From: Thermoflexia bacterium
GTDB lineage: Bacteria > Chloroflexota > Anaerolineae > B4-G1 > SLSP01
Reading direction: 5' to 3'
Assembly: GCA_011192175.1 (NCBI GenBank)
Contig: DUEJ01000016.1
Coordinates: forward strand, 1 to 33,197
DNA length: 33,197 nucleotides
In this document: positions 1-8,897 of the stretch, piece by piece
How positions within the stretch are numbered: the first letter of the stretch is position 1
How the letters are laid out: the number at the start of each line of letters is the position of its first letter
The notes under the pieces: model-generated
Databases searched by the model: none
Seen by the model: only the letters and a program-made list of their open reading frames with translations
What the model was told of the DNA's origin: nothing
Program-made: the position numbers and the translations under genes

Positions 1-122
1 AACAAGCCAGAGATAAAGCAACAGAATAAGCTCGCGGCCAACACAATCCAGAGAATGCGCTTCACAGCAGCTCGCCGGCGGCGAGTGCGTAACAGCGTGT
101 CATCAATTTTCTCGGCTCTCAT
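1..122 (-). CDS. 5' end of a membrane protein (partial, runs off the left edge)
   Basis: Minus strand reads ATG at 122 (MRAEKIDDTLLRTRRRRAAVKRILWIVLAASLFCCFISGL...), a basic N-terminus followed by a hydrophobic stretch, preceded by GGAGG (plus-strand cctcc 127-131). Not in the ORF track because it is truncated. Confidence 0.55.
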   Translation of the reverse strand, partial: MRAEKIDDTLLRTRRRRAAVKRILWIVLAASLFCCFISGL

Positions 123-184
123 CATACCTCCGCATTACATACTGCAAAACCTTGCCTAGGGTTCGAGAACGCGCTGCTGAATAC

Positions 185-216
185 AAAAAAAGCGACTCAC
201 CAAGTGGGTCGCTTTT
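185..216 (-). terminator. Rho-independent terminator downstream of tRNA-Gln
   Basis: Minus-strand AAAAGCGACccacttggtgaGTCGCTTTTTTT: GC-containing stem followed by a T tract, directly 3' of the tRNA. Confidence 0.8.
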
Positions 217-222
217 ACTAGG

Positions 223-294
223 CTGGGGCGGTAGGAGTCGAACCTACAGTACGCGGATTCAAAGTCCGTTGCCTTACCATTTGGCCACGCCCCA
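223..294 (-). tRNA. tRNA-Gln (anticodon TTG)
   Basis: Minus-strand TGGGGCGTGGCCAAATGGTAAGGCAACGGACTTTGAATCCGCGTACTGTAGGTTCGACTCCTACCGCCCCAG: 7-bp acceptor stem TGGGGCG/CGCCCCA, anticodon loop CTTTGAA, T-arm GTAGGTTCGACTCCTAC, discriminator G. CCA is not encoded. Confidence 0.95.
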
Positions 295-465
295 ATACTC
301 AGCTCTTAAGACGAGTCATATTATAATGGATTGCCAAAATTTTGCCAGTCGCCCGGATGCGGGGCAGCAAACAGAGCGCCATTTTCTCACCCTAAATCAC
401 TATTGACGGGGCTTTCTTTCACAGTAAAATGGTTAGCGTCCCTTACTTTTTAGCCGGGAGCAGAG

Positions 466-2232
466 ATGTCAAATAGCAGTGAGTTCACCATCGAGCAAAA
501 TTGGCAAGCCAACCACGCGGGGCCGGGGAGATGGCTCTTTTCTCACGCACGCCGCCAACCGCTTATGATCTTGGGGGTTCTCGGCGGCGCCGCGGGGAAC
601 GCGGGGCTAGCCGCACTCGTCCCCTTGCTGATTGGGAGAGCTTACCAGGCCATCCAGGCCACACCGCCAGATTTGAGCGGCCTACAACGGATCGCCTGGA
701 TTATCGTCATCTCTCAGGTAGCGCGCGGGCTGATCTTGCAGCTGGCGCGCAATCTCTCCAGCGAGACGTTATGCCAGCGGATTGAGCGGGATATCCGCCA
801 AGAGCTCTACTTGAGCTTGATCGGTAAGAGCATGTCTTTCCACGATTCCCATCCCACCGGCGATCTGATGGCCCGCGCCACCAACGATGTCCGGCAGATC
901 AACTTGCTGTTCAATCCGGGCCTCAATCTGGTCATCGGCTCGGCCAACTTCATCTTGATGCCGCTCTTGATGGCCCCCGCTATCCATCCCCAGCTGCTCC
1001 TCGTCCCGCTGATCTACTTGACCGCCTACGGGTTTGTGGTGCGCGATTACCTGCGCCAACTGCGGCCGGTCACAGAAATGGTACGCCACGAGTTCGGGAA
1101 CGTCAACACCGCGCTGGCAGAGGCCATTGAGGGTATTGAGACTGTCAAGGGGGCCGCACAAGAAGAGTATGAGACCTCCCGCTTCCGGCGCACCATCAAC
1201 AAATGGCGGCGAGCTTACGTCGCCCAAGCGGAGATCGAAGCGCGGTTTTTACCGCTCCTGATGTTAGGTTTATTGCAAGCCGCCGGCATGGGCCACAGTC
1301 TCTGGTTGCTGCGCAGTGGCGCCATTGATGTCGGGGAGGTGTTGGCCTTTAACGGTTTATTACTCCTCTTCGGTTTTCCCACCTGGGCGGCGCAGTTCGC
1401 CTACTCAAGAGTGGCTGCGGGCCTCGCCAGCGCCCGGCGCATCCTGGAACTGCTCAACGCGCGCAGCGACCTGGACCAGAATGAGAACGGTTATCAGCAA
1501 CCGCTGCGCGGAGCGGTTGCCTTTGACCAAGTAACCTTCCATTACGCGGCAGCCGCAAAGGCCACGCTGACCAATATCAGCTTCCGCGTGGAGCCGGGCC
1601 AGACCGTCGCGATTGTGGGGCAGACAGGCTCAGGAAAATCCACCATTGCTAAGTTGCTCAACCGCATCTATGATGTACAGAGAGGGGCGGTGCGCATTGA
1701 TGGCGTCAAGGTACAGGATTGGAATTTGGCAGCGTTGCGCCGCCAGATATCCATCATCGAACAAGACCTCTATCTCTTCTCACGCACTATCGCGGAAAAT
1801 ATCGCCTTTGGCTGCCCTGAAGCCGGAGAGGAGGAGATCATCGCGGCCGCGCAAGCCGCACAAGCGGATGAGTTTATCATGAATTTCAGCGCGGGGTACG
1901 CCACCGTCATCGGGGAACGCGGCACGACGTTATCCGGCGGGCAACGGCAGCGGATCGCCTTAGCCCGCGCTTTCCTCACCGATCCGGCCATTCTCATCTT
2001 GGATGACGCGACCAGCGCTATTGATAGCGAGACTGAAGACCACATCCAACGCGCCATTGAGCGCGCCGCGGCTAATCGCACCACCTTCCTCATCACCCAC
2101 CGGCTCTCCCAGATCCGCTGGGCCGATCAAATCCTAGTGCTGCGCCAGGGCCAGATCGTCGCCAGCGGCACTCACGAGGAGTTGCTGCGCAGTTCGGAAG
2201 CGTACCGGGATATTTTTGCGCGGTATAAGTGA
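466..2232 (+). CDS. ABC exporter half-transporter (permease + ATPase), likely first half of a heterodimer
   Basis: N-terminal transmembrane domain; Walker [10 protein letters not shown], signature LSGGQ, Walker [11 protein letters not shown] (Asp at the catalytic Glu position), H-loop THRLS. Confidence 0.93.
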   Translation: MSNSSEFTIEQNWQANHAGPGRWLFSHARRQPLMILGVLGGAAGNAGLAALVPLLIGRAYQAIQATPPDLSGLQRIAWIIVISQVARGLILQLARNLSSETLCQRIERDIRQELYLSLIGKSMSFHDSHPTGDLMARATNDVRQINLLFNPGLNLVIGSANFILMPLLMAPAIHPQLLLVPLIYLTAYGFVVRDYLRQLRPVTEMVRHEFGNVNTALAEAIEGIETVKGAAQEEYETSRFRRTINKWRRAYVAQAEIEARFLPLLMLGLLQAAGMGHSLWLLRSGAIDVGEVLAFNGLLLLFGFPTWAAQFAYSRVAAGLASARRILELLNARSDLDQNENGYQQPLRGAVAFDQVTFHYAAAAKATLTNISFRVEPGQTVAIVGQTGSGKSTIAKLLNRIYDVQRGAVRIDGVKVQDWNLAALRRQISIIEQDLYLFSRTIAENIAFGCPEAGEEEIIAAAQAAQADEFIMNFSAGYATVIGERGTTLSGGQRQRIALARAFLTDPAILILDDATSAIDSETEDHIQRAIERAAANRTTFLITHRLSQIRWADQILVLRQGQIVASGTHEELLRSSEAYRDIFARYK

Positions 2233-2241
2233 TGATAATAG

Positions 2242-2283
2242 TCAAAAGTCGATAGTCAAAGGTCAAAAGTTAGTAGTTAGGGG
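2242..2283. repeat. Heptameric tandem repeat tract (~6 units)
   Basis: tcaaaag tcgatag tcaaagg tcaaaag ttagtag ttagggg, in perfect 7-nt phase; reverse-complement flavour of the 17410-17521 heptamers. Confidence 0.7.
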
Positions 2284-2333
2284 AGAGAGGATAGTTAGGC
2301 AGTGACAAGGCAATAATGACACCAAAGTTACGC

Positions 2334-2535
2334 TGTCATTCCGAGCAACCAGAAGGAACAACGCGACTGCCGGGCAGCGAGGAATCTCCAGCATCTATGG
2401 GGAGGGTAGTGGCGGAAATGGGAGATTGCTCGCTGCGTACCAGGCACACAACGCCTGGTGCTGGCTACTAAGAAACAAATTCCGTTTCTTGCACAATGAG
2501 TGGCGCGAATGTGCCATGCATAGCTCGGAATGACA
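2334..2535. repeat. MITE-like/dispersed repeat with 13-bp terminal inverted repeats
   Basis: tgtcattccgagc (2334-2346) and gctcggaatgaca (2523-2535) are perfect reverse complements; the interior has no credible gene. Confidence 0.55.
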
Positions 2536-2588
2536 AAGGGGAGCTGAGATTCTCCGGAAGCTGGCGGTTGAAATCGCGCCAACGGGTA

Positions 2589-2630
2589 CGAAGTCGGCCT
2601 GCGCCGACCAGTCCACGCAGGTGGACTTCG
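2589..2630. repeat. Two-hairpin repeat (possible three-way junction)
   Basis: cgaa-GTCGGC ctgc GCCGAC-ca-GTCCAC gcag GTGGAC-ttcg: two perfect 6-bp stems enclosed by cgaa/ttcg. Confidence 0.7.
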
Positions 2631-2755
2631 CAAGGGTAGCCGCGAATTCCCACGGCCCAGAGCCGTCTGGCAAGGGTATTCGCCAGGCTCGGTCGGGAAA
2701 CCGGCCAACCTAGCCGTAGCCAATAACTCCGTCTACTGCCTACCGCCCCCCCCTA

Positions 2756-2783
2756 TTTATCGTTTACTATTTACCGTTTACTA
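2756..2783. repeat. Short heptameric tandem repeat tract (4 units)
   Basis: tttatcg tttacta tttaccg tttacta, just upstream of the second ABC gene. Confidence 0.55.
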
Positions 2784-2796
2784 ATCCGGAGTTCCC

Positions 2797-4656
2797 ATGG
2801 GCTTTTTCCACGGCTTAGATCGTGAATCTTACGACCGCGAATACAGTGACCGCGAGCTCGGTCTGCGGTTAGCACAATACTTCAAACCCCACGGCAAAAA
2901 ATTACTGGGCGCGGGAGGTTTAACGGCGTTGCTCTCTGCCAGCGCCGCTCTCCAACCGGTGTTGATCGCGCGCGCGCTGGATTCGCTAATCATTGACCGC
3001 CAACGCTTGGACGTGATCTTGGGCCTAGTGCTCTTCATGCTCGGCTACGGCATCCTCAACTGGGGCGGGAACTGGTGGCGGCGCCGCACCATCGCCCGTA
3101 TCATCGCCGATATGATGACCACGCTGCGCACCGATGCTTTCGCGGCCTCCATCAGTCATGACCTCTCCTTCTTTGATGAATTCCGCTCCGGACAGATTAT
3201 CAGCCGCATCACCACGGACACGGAGGAGTTCACCAATGTAGTGCAGATGGTCTCAGATCTCATCGGGCAAGGTTTACAGGTTATCATCTTGACCGGCTAC
3301 CTCTTCACCATCTCTTGGCGGCTCACCTTATTACTCTTAGGCATGGCTCCCGTCGTCATGTTGACCGCCTGGAGTTTCCGCAAGTTAGCCCGCAAAGTAA
3401 CGCGCAAAGGCTTCCGGGTGTTGGCGAAAGTCAACGCGGCCATCCAAGAAGCCGTGACCGGCATCAGCGTCGCCAAGAATTTCCGGCAGGAGGCCGCTAT
3501 TTACGCGGAATTCAACGTGGTCAACGAGCAATCCTACCGGGTAAACCTCTGGCGCGGCTACTCGCTCTCCAGCATGTTCCCCGCGCTCAACGCCCTCTCC
3601 GGCATCGGCACCGCCATCCTGGTTTACTACGGCGGTTTGCCGGCCACGGTAGGCACCATCACCATCGGCAATTGGTACCTCTTCATCTCCAGCCTGGATC
3701 GTTTCTGGTTCCCCATGCTCAACCTCTCCGCCTTCTGGAGCCAGATCCAGGGCGGGCTTTCCGCCGCCGAGCGCGTCTTCGCCCTCATCGACGCGCAACC
3801 CGCCGTCCAACAGCAAGCCTGCGAACCGGTGCGCGAGCTGCAAGGCGAGATCATCTTCGAGCAGGTGAATTTCCGCTACACCGAGCAGGAACAAGTCTTA
3901 GAGAACTTCTCCCTCCACATCCAACCGGGGGAGAGCGTAGCTTTAGTAGGACATACTGGCGCAGGCAAGAGCAGTCTCGCCAAGCTGCTCGTCCGCTTCT
4001 ACGAATTCCAGCGAGGGCAAATTCTAGTTGATGGGCGCGACATCCGCACCTTCGACCTACACCAGTACCGCCGACAGATTGGGAGCGTCTCACAGATCCC
4101 CTTCCTCTTCAACGGCACGGTGCTGGATAACATCCGCTACGGACGCCCAGAGATCACGGCCACGGCAGTGGAAAACATGGCGCGCCACATTGGGAATGGA
4201 GAATGGTTAACCGCCCTCCCCCACGGTCTCCAAACCGGCGTGGGCGAACGCGGCAGCAAACTCTCCCTAGGTCAGCGGCAGCTCGTCGCCCTGATGCGAG
4301 TACTGGTGCAAGAGCCGGCCGTCGTCATCTTAGATGAGGCCACAGCCAGCATTGACCCCTTCACCGAGATGCAAATCCAAGCGGCGACGGCGCTAATTCT
4401 GGCGCGCAGCACCTCCATCCTCATCGCGCACCGCCTCTCCACCATCCGCGCCGTGGATCGGATCATTGTGCTGCAAGCCGGCCGCATCATCGAAGAGGGC
4501 AATCACGAGACGCTCATGGCGCAGGGTGGACATTACGCCGAACTCTACAACACTTACTTCCGCCATCAATCCCTAGAATATGTGGAAGAGGTGGGCCGGC
4601 GCAAAGCCCGCCGCCCCCAGCTATACTCCGCGCCCCGTCTCCGGGGCGCGGAGTAG
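2797..4656 (+). CDS. ABC exporter half-transporter (permease + ATPase), likely second half of a heterodimer
   Basis: Transmembrane domain plus NBD: Walker A GHTGAGKSS, non-canonical signature LSLGQ, Walker B VVILDEATAS (catalytic Glu present), H-loop AHRLS. Confidence 0.93.
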   Translation: MGFFHGLDRESYDREYSDRELGLRLAQYFKPHGKKLLGAGGLTALLSASAALQPVLIARALDSLIIDRQRLDVILGLVLFMLGYGILNWGGNWWRRRTIARIIADMMTTLRTDAFAASISHDLSFFDEFRSGQIISRITTDTEEFTNVVQMVSDLIGQGLQVIILTGYLFTISWRLTLLLLGMAPVVMLTAWSFRKLARKVTRKGFRVLAKVNAAIQEAVTGISVAKNFRQEAAIYAEFNVVNEQSYRVNLWRGYSLSSMFPALNALSGIGTAILVYYGGLPATVGTITIGNWYLFISSLDRFWFPMLNLSAFWSQIQGGLSAAERVFALIDAQPAVQQQACEPVRELQGEIIFEQVNFRYTEQEQVLENFSLHIQPGESVALVGHTGAGKSSLAKLLVRFYEFQRGQILVDGRDIRTFDLHQYRRQIGSVSQIPFLFNGTVLDNIRYGRPEITATAVENMARHIGNGEWLTALPHGLQTGVGERGSKLSLGQRQLVALMRVLVQEPAVVILDEATASIDPFTEMQIQAATALILARSTSILIAHRLSTIRAVDRIIVLQAGRIIEEGNHETLMAQGGHYAELYNTYFRHQSLEYVEEVGRRKARRPQLYSAPRLRGAE

Positions 4657-4688
4657 CAACGCGCCCGCTGTAAAAACTCGTCTTAATT

Positions 4689-4851
4689 CTGAAACGCCCA
4701 GGGCAATCGCATTTAGCCGTTTCTGGGGACGCTGTCCCTGAAAACACCCCGAAAACAGGCCCTCAGTGGGGTAAAATCTTCAGCCAAGCAGTGTTTCTGA
4801 CCCTCAAAATGGAGTTGATTTTCCATATGCGATTGCCCTGCTGAAACGCCC
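4689..4851. mobile_element. MITE-like non-autonomous element (4700-4840) with 11-bp flanking direct repeats
   Basis: TIRs agggcaatcgcat (4700-4712) / atgcgattgccct (4827-4839); flanking direct repeats ctgaaacgccc at 4689-4699 and 4841-4851; no coding capacity for a transposase. Confidence 0.75.
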
Positions 4852-4859
4852 CCTCCCTC

Positions 4860-4888
4860 TTGACAAGCCACTGAAAATCATTTATACT
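4860..4888 (+). promoter_or_regulatory. Sigma70-type promoter of the LacI regulator / mannoside operon
   Basis: -35 TTGACA (4860-4865), 17-nt spacer, -10 TATACT (4883-4888). Confidence 0.8.
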
Positions 4889-4898
4889 TCAGAAAGAT

Positions 4899-4914
4899 TT
4901 GGAAGCGCTTCCAA
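4899..4914. promoter_or_regulatory. LacI-family operator
   Basis: Perfect 16-bp palindrome TTGGAAGCGCTTCCAA starting 11 nt after the -10 element and upstream of a LacI-family gene. Confidence 0.82.
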
Positions 4915-4964
4915 GTCCAGGATGCCACCAAGATTTTGTCGGTTAGTGAAGAGGCTTAGTTCCC

Positions 4965-5999
4965 ATGGCTGATGAAAAACTAACTCTAGACGAGATTGCC
5001 GAGAAAGCGGGTGTTTCCCGCACCACTGCGTCCCGCGTCATCAATAATCGTCCCCACGTGCGCCCAGAGCTACGGCAGCGCGTGATGCGCGTAGTAGAAG
5101 CCACTGGCTATCGCCTTAATCCCGTCGCCCGCTCATTAGCCATGCAACGCTCCGAAATTATGGGGCTGGTGATTCCGCGCAGCACGCATGCCTTCTTTGA
5201 AGATCCCTATTTCCCCATCCTGATCCAAAGCATTGCTAAAACCTGCAATTATTACGACTACACCCTCGCGCTGTTTCTCTTTGAAAGCGAAGCTGATGAG
5301 GAACAACTCTATCCCCGCATATCAAGACAGGGCTTGCTTGATGGCATTATCCTGCAAGTGGGAGAGATCAAGGATAGCCTCACCGCGCGGCTAATGCAAG
5401 AGGATTTCCCAGTGTTGGTCATCGGGCGGCCTAAGGATGTACCGGACGTCAGCTATCTGGACGTGGATAACGTGGCCGGGGCGCGTAAGGCCGTTGCGCA
5501 CCTTTTCGCAACGGGCCATCAGCGGGTAGCCACGATAACCGGGGCCTTGACTACTACTGCAGGCATTGATCGGCTGGCAGGATACCACCAGGTACTCCAA
5601 GAACGTGATTGTCCCAGCGACCCTGCGTTTATTGTGGAAGGAAACTTCACCAGAGAAGGGGGCTATCAGGTTATGCAACAATTGCTGCCCCACCAGCCAG
5701 ATGCGGTCTTCATTGCTTCCGATACGATGGCCCTGGGAGCTCTGGACGCTATCTCCGAGGCGGGGTTACACGTACCGGAAGATATCGCCATCGTTGGTTT
5801 TGACGATCTGGTCCCTGCTTTTCAAGCTACGCCCCCGTTGACTACCATCAAACAGCCCATTTCGCAATTCGGCCGAAAAGCTGTAGAGTTGTTGTTGGAT
5901 ATTATCGCGCGAGGCCCCTATCCCCCGCGTCACATTCTGATGGATACGGAACTGGTGGTGCGTGAATCTTGTGGTGCGCACCTAGCGCCCCCAGGATAA
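4965..5999 (+). CDS. LacI-family transcriptional regulator
   Basis: N-terminal HTH LTLDEIAEKAGVSRTTASRVINNRPHVRPELRQRV plus periplasmic-binding-protein-like sensor domain (VFIASDTMALGALDAISEAGLHVPEDIAIVGFDD). Confidence 0.95.
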   Translation: MADEKLTLDEIAEKAGVSRTTASRVINNRPHVRPELRQRVMRVVEATGYRLNPVARSLAMQRSEIMGLVIPRSTHAFFEDPYFPILIQSIAKTCNYYDYTLALFLFESEADEEQLYPRISRQGLLDGIILQVGEIKDSLTARLMQEDFPVLVIGRPKDVPDVSYLDVDNVAGARKAVAHLFATGHQRVATITGALTTTAGIDRLAGYHQVLQERDCPSDPAFIVEGNFTREGGYQVMQQLLPHQPDAVFIASDTMALGALDAISEAGLHVPEDIAIVGFDDLVPAFQATPPLTTIKQPISQFGRKAVELLLDIIARGPYPPRHILMDTELVVRESCGAHLAPPG

Positions 6000-6048
6000 G
6001 AAAAGGTAATTGTTTTTAACTTTACTTGGAAGCATTACGGGAGGAATT

Positions 6049-8673
6049 ATGACCTTCGCCGCTAAACCCCAATGTTCGTTTGTGCGTGAAGTTGGTACGG
6101 AGGCCTGGATGCCGGCTGGCGTTCCAGGTTCGGTGCAGACGGCGCTGCTTGCGCTGGGACAGATTCCTGATCCTTTTGTTGCTGATCAGGAGTTGGAGGT
6201 GCAATGGATCGCCGAGCGGGATTGGGAATATCGCCTCGTTTTTGCGGTTACCCCGGAGGACCTGGCGGAAGAGCAAGTCTGGTTGGTCTGTGAGGGGTTA
6301 GATACGCTGGCCCAGGTTTTCTGCAACGATGTATCGCTGGGCAGCACCGAGAATATGTTCCGCCGGTATGCGTGGGAGGTGCGGACGCTGCTGCGCGAGG
6401 GCGAGAATGAGGTACGCGTCCTGCTCCATGGCCCGAGTGCCTATATCCGCGAGAAACAGGCGGAGGAGCCATTGCTCGGCCCCACGCACTCGCTCGCGGG
6501 CGCGCCCCACATCCGTAAAGCGCCCTGTCAGTTCGGCTGGGACTGGGGTCCCAAATTGCCGCCGGTGGGGATTTGGAAGGAGGTGCGCCTGGAGGGGTAC
6601 TCCAGCGCCCGCTTCGACGATGTGCATCTGCGACAGCAGCACGTTGACGGCAAGGTGACCGTCAGCGCCGATCTGGCGGTGGAGCGTTGGCAGGACGTCG
6701 CGCTGCGGGCGGTGCTGACTTTGACTGCGCCGACCGGCGAGACGCAGACCGTTGAGGCGCCGGTAGCGGAAGATGCAGCGACGTTGGCGCTCGACGTGGA
6801 GAACCCGCAGTTGTGGTGGCCCAACGGGGACGGCGCGCAGCCGCTCTACGACATCACAGTCGCGCTGAACGAAGGCGATGTGATCCGCGACCAGCGGACG
6901 TTCCAGCTCGGCCTGCGCACGCTGGAGCTCCGCCAGGAACCGGATGATTTCGGCACATCCTTTACATTTGTGGTCAACGGCGTGCCGATTTTTGCGAAAG
7001 GCGCCAACTGGATCCCCGCCGATTCTTTCCCCAGCCGCATCACCGCAGCGCAGCTGGAGCAGCTGCTCCGCAGTGCCGCCGATGCACACATGAATATGCT
7101 GCGTGTCTGGGGTGGCGGTTTCTACGAGGAGGAGCGCTTCTACGATCTCTGTGACCGGTACGGTCTGCTGGTCTGGCAGGACTTTATCTTCGCGTGCAGT
7201 ATTTATCCCACTACCGAGGCGTTCTTTGAGAATGTGCGAATGGAGGCGCTCGAGAATCTCCGCCGGCTGCGCCACCGCGCCAGCCTGGCGCTGTGGTGTG
7301 GCAACAATGAGATGGAATGGGGGTGGGATTCGTGGGGTTGGAATCAGCCGCAGCACCAGCCCTACAAGGAAGCCTACGACCGGATGTTCCACGAGCTGCT
7401 GCCGGGCCTGTGCGCGCAGGAAGACCCCGATACGCCGTACTGGCCCAGTTCGCCTTCCTCGAATTTGCGCTTCGTGACGCCGAATGCGACGCATAGGGGG
7501 GACACGCATAATTGGGAGGTTTGGCATGGCAATCTCCCGTTCCAGGCGTACCGCGACCATCCCTCTCGTTTTGTAAGCGAGTTTGGTTTCCAGTCGCTGC
7601 CGCCGTTGGAAACGGTGCGGACGTATGCCGACGAGGCGGATTGGAATATGACCTCGTATATCATGGAACATCACCAACGCAACGACGCGGGGAACGGGAA
7701 GATCATCAAGTATCTGACCGATCATTTCCGTATGCCCAAGGATTTTCCCTCCCTGGTCTACTTGACGCAGATTTTGCAGGCAGAGGCGGTGCGCACGGGG
7801 GTGGAGTTCTGGCGACGGAGCAAGGCCTGCACCAGCGGGACGCTCTACTGGCAGCTTAATGACTGTTGGCCCGTGGCATCTTGGGCGAGCCTGGATTACT
7901 ACGGGCGCTGGAAGGCGCTGCACTATGCTGCGCGCCGTTTCTACGCACCGGTACACCTTTCCGCCGAGGACTGCGGCCCCGACGTTGGTCCGCATCCGGT
8001 CGCGGATCCGCACGCCGGACAGCGCACCATCGCATGGACGGTGAAAACGCCCGACGGTGAGGTTGTCAACACCGGCGAGCGCACGACGAGCAGCGAGGCC
8101 ATCGAGGAGCTGCTGCAGATTGGGAAGCCGGTACGCCAAGCGGATGCGCCGCTCGCCACGCTCTACGTCACCAACGATTTGACCGAGGCGTGGGACGGCA
8201 CGGTGCGCTGGTCGTTGGAGACGTTGAGCGGCGAGGTGCTGCGGGAAGGAGAGGAGAAGATCTCCGTCTCGGCGCTGGACGCGGTGCAGGTCTGCGCACT
8301 GGACTTTTCAGCGCAGGTGACACCGGAGAATCGCCGCAAGGTGGTGTTGGTCTACGCGCTGTTCCACGGGAACGAGCGCCTGAGCCTGGACGTGCTGCCC
8401 TTTGTTCCCAACAAGCATCTTACCCTGGAGAAGCCGGAGCTGCGCATCGAGGTGGCGGAGACTGCGACCGCGTTTGCGATCACGCTCTCGGCGCAACGGT
8501 TGGCACGCTTCGTCTGGCTGAGCGTGCCGGGAGAAGACGTTGTCTTCAGCGACAACTACTTCGACATTCCAGCAAAGCGCGCCGTGACGGTGCAAATCCC
8601 CGTGCTGGATGGTTGGACGGTTGAACGTGTGCGCAACGCGCTCCGCGTTCGGAGCTTGGTCGATGCATTCTAG
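6049..8673 (+). CDS. Beta-mannosidase, glycoside hydrolase family 2
   Basis: GH2 architecture with ALWCGNNEMEWGWDSWGWNQP acid/base region and RFVSEFGFQSLP nucleophile region. Start moved from the track's TTG 6010 to ATG 6049 because of the GGGAGGA SD at ~6039. No signal peptide evident. Confidence 0.9.
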   Translation: MTFAAKPQCSFVREVGTEAWMPAGVPGSVQTALLALGQIPDPFVADQELEVQWIAERDWEYRLVFAVTPEDLAEEQVWLVCEGLDTLAQVFCNDVSLGSTENMFRRYAWEVRTLLREGENEVRVLLHGPSAYIREKQAEEPLLGPTHSLAGAPHIRKAPCQFGWDWGPKLPPVGIWKEVRLEGYSSARFDDVHLRQQHVDGKVTVSADLAVERWQDVALRAVLTLTAPTGETQTVEAPVAEDAATLALDVENPQLWWPNGDGAQPLYDITVALNEGDVIRDQRTFQLGLRTLELRQEPDDFGTSFTFVVNGVPIFAKGANWIPADSFPSRITAAQLEQLLRSAADAHMNMLRVWGGGFYEEERFYDLCDRYGLLVWQDFIFACSIYPTTEAFFENVRMEALENLRRLRHRASLALWCGNNEMEWGWDSWGWNQPQHQPYKEAYDRMFHELLPGLCAQEDPDTPYWPSSPSSNLRFVTPNATHRGDTHNWEVWHGNLPFQAYRDHPSRFVSEFGFQSLPPLETVRTYADEADWNMTSYIMEHHQRNDAGNGKIIKYLTDHFRMPKDFPSLVYLTQILQAEAVRTGVEFWRRSKACTSGTLYWQLNDCWPVASWASLDYYGRWKALHYAARRFYAPVHLSAEDCGPDVGPHPVADPHAGQRTIAWTVKTPDGEVVNTGERTTSSEAIEELLQIGKPVRQADAPLATLYVTNDLTEAWDGTVRWSLETLSGEVLREGEEKISVSALDAVQVCALDFSAQVTPENRRKVVLVYALFHGNERLSLDVLPFVPNKHLTLEKPELRIEVAETATAFAITLSAQRLARFVWLSVPGEDVVFSDNYFDIPAKRAVTVQIPVLDGWTVERVRNALRVRSLVDAF

Positions 8674-8897
8674 CCAGCATAACGTTTCGGCAGCATTTAC
8701 TTGAGCTACCCAGGCATCGTCGTGAGCGGCAAAGGATAGTTGATCCGTCTGTACCACAGTTCGCTCAGGCAAGTGCAGGCCAGCATGACGTAAAAAAGGA
8801 GGTGAACTAAAACAAAGTGTGTTGACACAAAGTGTGTTCGTTGTGTTGTGTAGTACATTCTAGACAATAACTAAACCTATCAGGAGGATGAATAATC

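Noticed and set aside
152-406. 84-aa plus-strand ORF
   Set aside because: Runs through the tRNA-Gln gene and its terminator on the opposite strand; no SD or family signal.
2328-2723. Overlapping minus-strand ORFs (131, 92 and 61 aa)
   Set aside because: Lie within the repeat island with its inverted repeats; translations look like repeat read-through.
6298-8139. 613-aa minus-strand ORF antisense to the beta-mannosidase
   Set aside because: Shadow ORF from high-GC codon bias; the sense frame has clear GH2 motifs and an SD.
8845-8859. A -10 box partnering TTGACA at 8822-8827
   Set aside because: No TATAAT-like hexamer at 16-18 nt spacing; the -35-like match alone is insufficient.
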